In this document: positions 28,365 to 38,110 of the stretch, piece by piece
How positions within the stretch are numbered: position 1 is the first letter of the stretch
How the letters are laid out: every line of letters begins with the position of its first letter
Source of the DNA: Sinomonas cyclohexanicum
Lineage (GTDB): Bacteria > Actinomycetota > Actinomycetes > Actinomycetales > Micrococcaceae
Direction of reading: 5' to 3'
Assembly (NCBI RefSeq): GCF_020886775.1
Contig: NZ_AP024525.1
Location: forward strand, 2,728,001 to 2,792,000
DNA length: 64,000 bases
The notes under the pieces: model-generated
What the model saw: the letters and a program-made list of their open reading frames with translations, nothing else
Database searches by the model: none
Told to the model about the DNA's origin: nothing
Position numbers and translations under genes: made by a program

Positions 28365-28414
28365 GCTCAAACTAGGTTCAGCGTTATCAAACGACATCAA
28401 AACGCATCCAATTG
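28365..28414. promoter_or_regulatory. Second block of 10-bp-phased direct repeats
   Basis: Units GCTCAAACTA, GGTTCAGCGT, TATCAAACGA, CATCAAAACG, CATCCAATTG, again at 10-base steps with a TCAAA(A)C core. The string ATCAAACGAYATC is shared with the block at 27419-27468. It lies 43 bases before the LysM gene and upstream of the divergent 28283 gene. Confidence 0.6.
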
Positions 28415-28456
28415 TGAGGAACGGCCGTTCGGCGGCCACACAGACCGGGGGGTCAC

Positions 28457-29455
28457 ATGGAGAACACACGGCAACAGCAGATCGCTGCGGACGCGCTCGT
28501 CACCGCAGCGGTCCTTGCGCTGGGAGCGGTGCTCGTCGTCGCGGGCAAGGCCCTCGCCGGCAACGTCGCGCCGGGCGGGTCCGGAGACTGGCTGCGCATC
28601 GATCCGGTGGCGCTCGACGGCGCACAGTGGCTCAGCGTGGATGTCCTCCTCGGGCTCCTGGCGAGCCTCGTGGGCCTCGCCGTCGTCGCGTGGTGGCTCC
28701 TGTCCGCGGCCCTCGCGATCAGCTCAGCGCTCCTCGTGGTGGCCGGCGCCCACCGCGCGGCCCGGACAACCGGGGCCTTCGCGCCGGCGTTCATGCGCCG
28801 GCTCGCGCTGGCCCTGCTCGGGATCAGCCTCGTCTCGACGCCAGCCGCCCACGCCCAAGGGCTCCCGGACCCGGCCTGGCAGCCCGCAGTGCCGAACGCC
28901 GGGCAGACCCCATATGTGATCCCTCCCGCCTTGACGGCAGGTGAGAGTGCCATCGCGCCGACTGCCCCGTCCGCGCTCGCCGCGTCGCCCGCGGCTGCTC
29001 CGGCTCCGGCTCCGGCTCCGGCGGCATCCCTCGTACCCTCGTCCACGCTTTCGCCCTCGTCTCCCCTGCCGCCGTCCCCGGCGGCGATTCCCCACTGGAG
29101 CGGCCCCGTCCCGGTCCCCGGCACCGTTCCGTCAGCAGGGGCCCCTTCGATCGACAAGCTGCTCCCCGCTGCGTCGCGCGACCCCCTTCCCCAGGCCGCA
29201 TGGGTGCCGGCGGCACTGCCCGCTGATCCCGGCCCGCTGGTCCGCCAGCCCACGAGGAGCACGACGGGACCGCGGCCCGTCGAGGTGCGGCCGGGCGACA
29301 CCCTGTGGTCCATTGTCGCGAGGCATCTCGGTCCAGGCGTCAGCGACCTGCAGATCGCCGAATCGTGGCCGGCGTGGTACGACGCGAATGCGGGTCTCAT
29401 CGGGGACGACCCCAACGTCATCCAACCAGGTGCTCTCCTCGTGCCGCCGGGCTGA
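28457..29455 (+). CDS. Membrane protein with C-terminal LysM domain
   Basis: 332 residues, ATG 28457 after a GGGGGG ribosome site. Three hydrophobic segments lie in the first 125 residues (ADALVTAAVLALGAVLVVAG, LLGLLASLVGLAVVAWWLLS, LALALLGISLVSTPAAHAQ). A long Pro/Ala/Ser-rich linker follows (about 130-270), then LysM: VRPGDTLWSIVARHLG ... ESWPAWYDANAGLIG ... IQPGALLVPP. The LysM domain should bind peptidoglycan outside the membrane. It precedes an Rv3235-like gene and follows the phased repeats, so it may be controlled with the SAF/CpaE operon. Confidence 0.85.
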   Translation: MENTRQQQIAADALVTAAVLALGAVLVVAGKALAGNVAPGGSGDWLRIDPVALDGAQWLSVDVLLGLLASLVGLAVVAWWLLSAALAISSALLVVAGAHRAARTTGAFAPAFMRRLALALLGISLVSTPAAHAQGLPDPAWQPAVPNAGQTPYVIPPALTAGESAIAPTAPSALAASPAAAPAPAPAPAASLVPSSTLSPSSPLPPSPAAIPHWSGPVPVPGTVPSAGAPSIDKLLPAASRDPLPQAAWVPAALPADPGPLVRQPTRSTTGPRPVEVRPGDTLWSIVARHLGPGVSDLQIAESWPAWYDANAGLIGDDPNVIQPGALLVPPG

Positions 29456-29585
29456 CCTGCCACCTAGGCCCCATCCGATGGCGGCCCTCCCCACAGCACC
29501 CCACTCTCCCTGCACGCTGCCCACACGCGCCCCGCTTCCCTGCCGCACACCCTCGTGCGGCCGACACTGACAAAGGATCACCGCC

Positions 29586-30221
29586 ATGACCGCTTCACTC
29601 GTAGGCCGTGCCCCTGATTCCACCGGGTTCCCCGCGAAGGGCCCAGGGGCATCCACGCGCCAGCCACGCGCCCTGCCGCACTTCGTTGAGAGCGGTCCCC
29701 GCACCGCAGACGTGATCCGCTTCCACCGGCCGAAGCCGGTGGCCGAGCCGGACCCCGCCCCGACGTCCGGCCTTCGCACGGACGGCAGCGCCGCTCTCGC
29801 TCCCGATCCGGTGGTGCGTCCGCTCCGCCGCCTGCACGCCGTCCCGTCGCCGAAGGAGGCCGACGAGGTGCGCAAGCTCGCATCGGCCATCACGAGGGCC
29901 GTCATGGAGGTCCTCGCGGGGAACCGGCCGCTTGCGCAGCTGGCCCCCTGGCTCCACCGCGACCTCCTCGGCCCGGTCCAGCTGCGTGCGGACCTGAGCC
30001 GCCCTCGGAGCCCCGCGGGGGCGGCGGGGAAGGGGACCGGACGGCTCGCGCTCGTGCACCGGGCCGCGGTGGTCAAGGCCGCGCACGCGTCCCTCGTTGA
30101 ACCAGGCGTCTACGAGGCCGCCGTCGTCGTGGCCGACGCCGTGCGATGCCGCGCGGTGGCCCTCCGCCTTGAGGCGACGAGCCGGGACAGCTGGCAGGTC
30201 ACAGCCCTCGAGATCGGCTGA
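29586..30221 (+). CDS. Rv3235-family protein
   Basis: 211 residues, ATG 29586 with AAAGGA eight bases upstream. The first 90 residues are Pro-rich and probably disordered. The C-terminal 120 residues are conserved in character: ADEVRKLASAITRAVMEVLAGN, RPLAQLAPWLHRDL, then a strand-rich end (VRCRAVALRLEA, WQVTALEIG) as in Rv3235-family proteins that lie near secA in actinobacteria. I assign the family from this pattern and the position before secA. Function is unknown. The upstream gap 29456-29585 shows nothing beyond the ribosome site. Confidence 0.8.
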   Translation: MTASLVGRAPDSTGFPAKGPGASTRQPRALPHFVESGPRTADVIRFHRPKPVAEPDPAPTSGLRTDGSAALAPDPVVRPLRRLHAVPSPKEADEVRKLASAITRAVMEVLAGNRPLAQLAPWLHRDLLGPVQLRADLSRPRSPAGAAGKGTGRLALVHRAAVVKAAHASLVEPGVYEAAVVVADAVRCRAVALRLEATSRDSWQVTALEIG

Positions 30222-30272
30222 CGAGACGGGGACGCGCCCGGTGACGATCCATCACCGCGGGCCCGGAACGAC

Positions 30273-30307
30273 GAGGCGGCCCGCCCCAGACAGGGACGGG
30301 CCGCCTC
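30273..30307. terminator. Hairpin between the Rv3235-like gene and secA
   Basis: GAGGCGGCCCG (30273-30283) pairs with CGGGCCGCCTC (30297-30307) across a 13-base loop, between two convergent stops, and is followed by the weak tail TTC. Probably terminates both. Confidence 0.65.
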
Positions 30308-30343
30308 TTCGATCAGCGGGCGACGAAGCCCGGCGCCTGCCGA

Positions 30344-33076
<2,733 letters not shown>

Positions 33077-33182
33077 GTGGCTTTCGCTCCCTTGTCAATG
33101 GCGTGGGCAGCAGCACTGGCGCGCGCTGCGGCGGGAAACAGTCTACGGGAGACACGCGCGGAACGACGCGCGGGTTCCCCGC

Positions 33183-34421
33183 TCAGGCCCCTCGGGCCAC
33201 GGCCCTCCCGAGTGCTGGGGCCAGATTCCCGCGCTCGGCGACCTTCACGTCGTCGAGCTCGAGCCAGTCGGCGAGCAGGCGGAGCTCGGCGGCGAGTTCG
33301 ACGGCGGTGTCCGGCGGGGCCTCCGGCTCGCCATGCGCCGCGTGGACGAGCAGCGACCTGCCCGCCCGGTCTGCCTTGAGGTCGACCCGCGCTGCTACGG
33401 TGTCCCGCAGGAGGAAGGGGAGCACGTAGTAGCCGTACTCGCGCCGTGGTGCCGGCGTGTAGATCTCGATCCGGTAGCGGAAGCCGAAGAGCCGCTCGAG
33501 CCGGCGCCTCTCGAACACGAGCGAATCGAAGGGGCTCAGCAGCGCGCGGGCCTCTGCCCCGCGCGGCAGGATCGCCGCGGAATCCTTGTAGACCGGCCCG
33601 GCCCATCCGTGGACCTCCACCAGCTCGACCTCTCCCGTCGCGATGAGCTCCCCGAGCACCGTTTCGACGGGCCGGACGGGGAGGCGGAAGTAGTCGGCGA
33701 TGCTCCGCGCGCTCCCGATCCCGTGCGCTCGGACGGCCGCCCGGGTGAGGAGGCGCAGACCATCGTCCGGCCCCCCGGCGCGCGCGTAGCCGGCCCGCGC
33801 GCCCTCCTGCGGCATCGATGCTCCCGGCAGGATTGCCTGAGCGAGCGTGTAGCGGCGCTCGAATGACGACGTCCTTCCGGCCGAGCTGACGAGGCCGTCT
33901 TCGAAGAGCGAGCCCAGCACATGCTGGACGGCATTCCAGTTCCACCCCCATTGGTCCCGGCGACGCTCCTCGACGTGGCCGAGCCGCTCCGTGAGGGCGG
34001 CGGCGGTCAGGGGCCTGCTCGTGGCCAGCACGGCAAGGATCCGCTCCGCCAGCTCGGATCGGGCTCCGGGATCCATCCCGTGGGCACCGACCCATTTGCG
34101 CCGCTGCCATGCCCTGAGGGCTTCGAAGTGCTCAGGCCGGACGAAGCTGGCCTCGTGTGCCCAGTACTCGACCATACGGCGTGGGCTCCGCGACGAGAGC
34201 CGGTCGAGCGCCGCCCGGTCGTAGGGTCCGAGACGCGAGAAGAACGGGAGGTAATGGCTGCGCGTGAGCACGTTGACGGAGTCGATCTGCACCACCTGGA
34301 GGCGCGAGAAGGTCCGCGCGAGGGACCGCCCCGTGGCCGGAGAAGAGGGTCGCGGGCGGTGCAGCCCTTGGGCAGCGAGGGCCATGCGGCGCGCCTGCGC
34401 GAGGGTGAGGCGCGGCGTCAT
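33183..34421 (-). CDS. Winged-helix protein of the YcaQ/AlkX DNA-glycosylase family
   Basis: 412 residues from ATG 34421 (MTPRLTLAQARRMAL). Family motifs: LQVVQIDSVNVLTRSHYLPFF split at residues 50-70 with the QID catalytic motif, EYWAHEASFV near residue 100, and tandem winged helices onward. E. coli YcaQ unhooks interstrand crosslinks; the QxD form is seen here. The gene sits between secA and hpf, which are neighbours in M. tuberculosis, so it is probably an insertion in this lineage. Activity is inferred from family. Confidence 0.85.
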   Translation of the reverse strand: MTPRLTLAQARRMALAAQGLHRPRPSSPATGRSLARTFSRLQVVQIDSVNVLTRSHYLPFFSRLGPYDRAALDRLSSRSPRRMVEYWAHEASFVRPEHFEALRAWQRRKWVGAHGMDPGARSELAERILAVLATSRPLTAAALTERLGHVEERRRDQWGWNWNAVQHVLGSLFEDGLVSSAGRTSSFERRYTLAQAILPGASMPQEGARAGYARAGGPDDGLRLLTRAAVRAHGIGSARSIADYFRLPVRPVETVLGELIATGEVELVEVHGWAGPVYKDSAAILPRGAEARALLSPFDSLVFERRRLERLFGFRYRIEIYTPAPRREYGYYVLPFLLRDTVAARVDLKADRAGRSLLVHAAHGEPEAPPDTAVELAAELRLLADWLELDDVKVAERGNLAPALGRAVARGA

Positions 34422-34465
34422 GCGCCCGGGCCGCGCTCGCGGCCACCCACTCTGGCGCAGCACGC

Positions 34466-34499
34466 CGCAGCGGCGGCCCCACCGGGGACCGCCGCTGCG
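34466..34499 (-). terminator. Hairpin between hpf and the YcaQ-like gene
   Basis: Eleven-base arms CGCAGCGGCGG (34466-34476) and CCGCCGCTGCG (34489-34499), 12-base loop, 40 bases beyond the hpf stop. No T-run on the minus strand, so termination is uncertain. Confidence 0.4.
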
Positions 34500-34538
34500 C
34501 TTTGGGCCGCCACACCTCTGGTGGAAGCCGCCGATCCG

Positions 34539-35264
34539 TCAGGAGACAACCGCACCCGCATCGTTCGAGCGGTAGGCGAGAATCTTCTCCTCGACCTTCG
34601 TCACACCGGGCTCGCAGGCCTGGTCGAGGCTGATGACACCGTAGGTCCATCCACGGCGGCGGTACACGACGGAGGGGGTGTTCGTGTCCGCGTCGATGAA
34701 CAGGTAGAAGTCGTGGCCGACGAGCTCCATGTTGTCCACGGCGTCGTCAAGGCTGAGCGTCGCGGCGGGGAAGACCTTCCGCCGGATCAGGACGGGCGAG
34801 TCTCCCGCCGGGATGTCGTTCTCGACCTCGTACGGCGACGGCGCCTCTTCGCTCTGGCCGCCCACGTCGAGGGCGTGTTCAGCGTAGATCGGCGTGCTTC
34901 CGCTCACCACGGGCAGCGACGCGGTGGCCGCGTTGACACCTACGGGAGTGTGCTTGCCATGGTGGACCTTGCGCCGGTCCTTGGCTCGCCGAAGCCTCTC
35001 GAGGAGCTTGCCGTACGCGAGATCGAACGCTGCGAACTTGTCCGGAGCAGTGGCCTCGGCCCGGATCACCGGCCCCCGTCCGGTGACGGTCAGCTCGACG
35101 GTGAGCTGGTCGAGACCGGACTTTGCATTGTTCTGCTTGGAGCACTTGGCATCGACGCGCTGGACCTTCTCGGCCAGCGACTCGATCTTCTCGAGCTTCT
35201 CGCTCGCGTACTCGCGGAAGCGATCCGACACTGTCAGGTTGCGTCCGCTGATGTTGAACTCCAT
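34539..35264 (-). CDS. hpf: Long-form ribosome hibernation promoting factor
   Basis: 241 residues, ATG 35264 with GGAGGGC upstream. The N-terminal S30AE domain (MEFNISGRNLTVSDRFREYA ... KLEKIESL) spans about 1-105; after a variable linker the C-terminal dimerisation domain starts near 180 (VIRRKVFPAA is the linker end; DAVDNMELVGHDFYLFIDAD follows). Long HPF alone dimerises 70S ribosomes into inactive 100S particles in starvation or hypoxia. It corresponds to Rv3241c. The 145-base upstream gap holds a 16-base near-palindrome. Confidence 0.95.
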   Translation of the reverse strand: MEFNISGRNLTVSDRFREYASEKLEKIESLAEKVQRVDAKCSKQNNAKSGLDQLTVELTVTGRGPVIRAEATAPDKFAAFDLAYGKLLERLRRAKDRRKVHHGKHTPVGVNAATASLPVVSGSTPIYAEHALDVGGQSEEAPSPYEVENDIPAGDSPVLIRRKVFPAATLSLDDAVDNMELVGHDFYLFIDADTNTPSVVYRRRGWTYGVISLDQACEPGVTKVEEKILAYRSNDAGAVVS

Positions 35265-35382
35265 GGTGCCCTCCAGATACTTCTGAATTCGGCCCGATGT
35301 CGGCCTCCCAGGGGCTCCGTCGTCAGACAGTCGAGCCCCTTTCCTGAGCCGCTATCGACAGGTCCTTCTGGCTTTGGACCTA

Positions 35383-35398
35383 CCACTGACGTTAGTGG
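35383..35398. promoter_or_regulatory. Near-perfect 16-bp palindrome upstream of hpf
   Basis: CCACTGACGTTAGTGG, self-complementary except for one base pair, 119 bases upstream of the hpf start. Likely an operator; the binding protein is unknown. An inner hairpin (GGGGCTC/GAGCCCC) lies further downstream in the leader. Confidence 0.45.
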
Positions 35399-35409
35399 AT
35401 AGTCACCGT

Positions 35410-36309
35410 TTATTCATCCCCCGTTGTCATCGAATCCTGCATGTCCGCTGGGAGCGTACCCGGCGCGCCGGGATTCTCGGCTTCAGGCAGCGGCACATAG
35501 GCGAGCGTCACGACGCCGACGACGACGCCGCCCGCCGCCTCAAGCGCCCTCGCCGCCTCGCGTGCCGTCGCGCCGGTGGTCAGGACGTCGTCGACGATGA
35601 GGCAGCGCCGCCGACGCACCCGCACGCGAGGGCGCGCGGCCAGCGAGCCGGCGACGCGGGACCGGCGCTGGGAGCGGCCCAGCCCCTTCTGCGACGCCCC
35701 GCCACCGTGGAGGGCGCCGACGAACAGGCTGGCGGCCCGTTCTCCCGGGCCCCGGCGCCGAGGCTCGAGCGCATCGACCCACGCAGTTCCTGGCGGGAGC
35801 CGCCCGTCGCGGCGGACCCGGGCCATGAGCAGCGTCAGGGGGTCGAAGCCCCTGCGGAGGAAGGCGGCCTGACTGGTCGGCACCGGGACGAGGAGGACAC
35901 CCCCACCGCAGGATCCGGAGGCGGCCTTGAGCGCCCGTGCGAGGGCCGCGGCAAGCTCGGCCGCAATAGCGGCGCTCCCGTGGCGCTTGAACGCCAGGAC
36001 TGCAAGGGAGAGCTCATTTCGGTACGGCCCTGCGGACACCGCCGGCAGCAGGACGCGCCCACCCACCTCGACGAGCGCCGGCGCGTGGGCCTCGACGCGG
36101 CGCGGCCGGGCGGTCAGCGCCCTCAGTCGCCGCCTGCAGGCGGGGCACAGCTGGACGTCGGGGAACCCGCAGGCCGCGCATTCCACCGGCACAACGAGCC
36201 CGAGGAGCTCCCCCGCGGCCGCAGCAAGTCCGTCGACCAGCCGGGCCATGCTGCTGCGAGGCCGGCCCGCATGCCGGCCCGCGCTCCTGATCCGGCCCGG
36301 AGTGTCCAT
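35410..36309 (-). CDS. comF: ComF-family phosphoribosyltransferase-like protein
   Basis: 299 residues, ATG 36309 with GGAGAAGG upstream. The N-terminal zinc-finger pattern CAACGF...CPACRRRL is at about residues 44-60, and the PRTase nucleotide-binding loop CLIVDDVLTTGATA lies near residue 240. The ALEPRRRGPGERAASL segment replaces the usual TK.Q..L..R.R motif. ComF proteins are linked to DNA uptake or processing, but in actinobacteria the role is not settled. It corresponds to Rv3242c in position. Confidence 0.87.
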   Translation of the reverse strand: MDTPGRIRSAGRHAGRPRSSMARLVDGLAAAAGELLGLVVPVECAACGFPDVQLCPACRRRLRALTARPRRVEAHAPALVEVGGRVLLPAVSAGPYRNELSLAVLAFKRHGSAAIAAELAAALARALKAASGSCGGGVLLVPVPTSQAAFLRRGFDPLTLLMARVRRDGRLPPGTAWVDALEPRRRGPGERAASLFVGALHGGGASQKGLGRSQRRSRVAGSLAARPRVRVRRRRCLIVDDVLTTGATAREAARALEAAGGVVVGVVTLAYVPLPEAENPGAPGTLPADMQDSMTTGDE

Positions 36310-36394
36310 GGCAACGAGCCTTCTCCTGCCACCGCAGGGACGCCACCCCCGAAGGGGCTATGTGGACAGCGCACGTCCTCCGGCGCGCGACGGC

Positions 36395-38110
36395 CTACCC
36401 CGGGAAGGACAGCCCCTCGACCCCCTTGCCGAGCTCGGTCCAGGTTGTGCGGACGAGCGCGAAGACCCCGGACGCGGTCTGGGCGTAGATCTCCTGTTCG
36501 CCGTTTCCGGCCGAGACCGACTGGATCCCGGCCAGCGGCGGGAGCTCGGTCGGGTCGCCGCCCTTGAGCCTGACCAGCTCCGGCGTGACCGGGTCGCTAG
36601 CAGACACCCCGGAGACGAGAATCGTGGTCTCATCCACCCAGACGGCCCGCCGCGGGTTCTTCTCCGTGGTGGTGAGCGTGATCGGGGTCGTGAGATCCCG
36701 CGGGGTGCCGTCCGCCGCGCGGACGACGCCCGCCAGCTGCAGGGCGGTCGTGCCTCCCTGGCTCGAGAGCACGAGGGCGCGCGTCCCGTCACGGGACATC
36801 CTGAGCTCCTCGACGGTCCGGCCCGTCAACCATGCGGGCCTCAGGACGACCTTCGGGACCTCGGCTCCCTCCGCGATGCCCACGGGCTTGTATGCGACGA
36901 CCTCGGTGCCGCCGTCCCCGCCCGGACCCGCCGTCCAGACCCAGTCGAACGGGCTGATGGACGGAGGGCTGAGCGTGGTCCTCGAGTCGAGAAGCCGGGG
37001 CGCCTCGTTCGGCATGACGGAGTAGAGCGCGGGCCCAGCACCGATGAAGGCGTAGAGGTGCTGGGACACGGCGGCCGCCGGCGCGTGCGGGCCGAATTGC
37101 GCCACGCTGCGCAGCCCGTCGATCCGGGCCGCCTGCCGGTTCGCGTACTGGACCAGTTCGCCGCCGGCCACGCCGACCTGCCACGAGGGGACCTTGGGGT
37201 CGACGATCGGCTCAGGAGCGGGCTTGCCGGTGGTCGGGTCCTCGAGGGAGACATCGCTCTGGTTGGTCTGCAGGGTGACGGACACCACGGAGCTGATGCC
37301 CGAGAAGGTCCGCACCAGCTGATTGTGCATCCGCTGCCGGTCGGTGAAGGACGCGTCCCGGAGCTCGGCGGTGAGGTCGACCTGGGCCGTGTTGTCCACG
37401 ATCGGCACCGACTCGCGCTCGAGCCGGATGCCCTGGGGGAAGGCCGTCGCCACCGCTGTGCGCAGGTACGGCGCCGGCCCGGCGATGAGCGCGCTCACGA
37501 GGGACTTCGCGACGCCGGAGTTGTCGATGAACCACCTCACGTCCGGCACGAGAGTCGTGAACGAGGGGTCGTAGAAGTACAGCGCGAACGGCTTGTAGAG
37601 GTCCTTGAACGTCGCCTCCGGGATCGCCGTGCCGTCCGGGAGCTTGGACACGCGCCACTGGCCGTCCACCTGGGAGAGCGCGACATCGATGTGTTCCTTG
37701 GTCCCCGCGGGGAAGGGTGTGGCGATGCCCTCCGCGTCCACGGAGTACGCGAGGTCGAACTCGTAGCGGTACTCGTTCTCCTGACCGGTGGCCACGACCG
37801 TGGGGCTCCCGCGGTACACGAGCGTCCGGTTGCTCGGCTTCCACGAGACGGCCTGCGCGGGCGCGAGGAACTGCCGCGCAACCGTGAAGTCGTTCTGGTA
37901 GCCGCTGCCGGCATTGAAGAAGCCGTCGATCGTCGCCTGCGGCGTGGCCCCGTCCCGCGGGCCTGGCGGGCTGTACTGGGGCGCGTTGCCGAGCGTGACC
38001 GCACTGTCCTTGCTCTTGCCCACGGCGCTGTTCGTGGGGATCTGGGCGCAGCCTGCGAGCACGGCAATCGCCGCCAGCGCGGCAAGCACCGCGCGGATCG
38101 TACGGCTCAC
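36395..38110 (-). CDS. lpqB: Lipoprotein LpqB
   Basis: 571 residues from GTG 38110, preceded by GGGGGAGGAG and overlapping the mtrB stop by four bases. The signal peptide ends with the lipobox LAGC (Cys21). A GerMN domain follows (about 55-330), then an LpqB beta-propeller-type domain (about 340-570, for example RMSRDGTRALVLSSQGG and WVDETTILVSGV). LpqB interacts with the sensor MtrB and modulates MtrAB signalling at the outer face of the membrane. Order mtrA-mtrB-lpqB is the actinobacterial norm. Confidence 0.95.
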   Translation of the reverse strand: MSRTIRAVLAALAAIAVLAGCAQIPTNSAVGKSKDSAVTLGNAPQYSPPGPRDGATPQATIDGFFNAGSGYQNDFTVARQFLAPAQAVSWKPSNRTLVYRGSPTVVATGQENEYRYEFDLAYSVDAEGIATPFPAGTKEHIDVALSQVDGQWRVSKLPDGTAIPEATFKDLYKPFALYFYDPSFTTLVPDVRWFIDNSGVAKSLVSALIAGPAPYLRTAVATAFPQGIRLERESVPIVDNTAQVDLTAELRDASFTDRQRMHNQLVRTFSGISSVVSVTLQTNQSDVSLEDPTTGKPAPEPIVDPKVPSWQVGVAGGELVQYANRQAARIDGLRSVAQFGPHAPAAAVSQHLYAFIGAGPALYSVMPNEAPRLLDSRTTLSPPSISPFDWVWTAGPGGDGGTEVVAYKPVGIAEGAEVPKVVLRPAWLTGRTVEELRMSRDGTRALVLSSQGGTTALQLAGVVRAADGTPRDLTTPITLTTTEKNPRRAVWVDETTILVSGVSASDPVTPELVRLKGGDPTELPPLAGIQSVSAGNGEQEIYAQTASGVFALVRTTWTELGKGVEGLSFPG

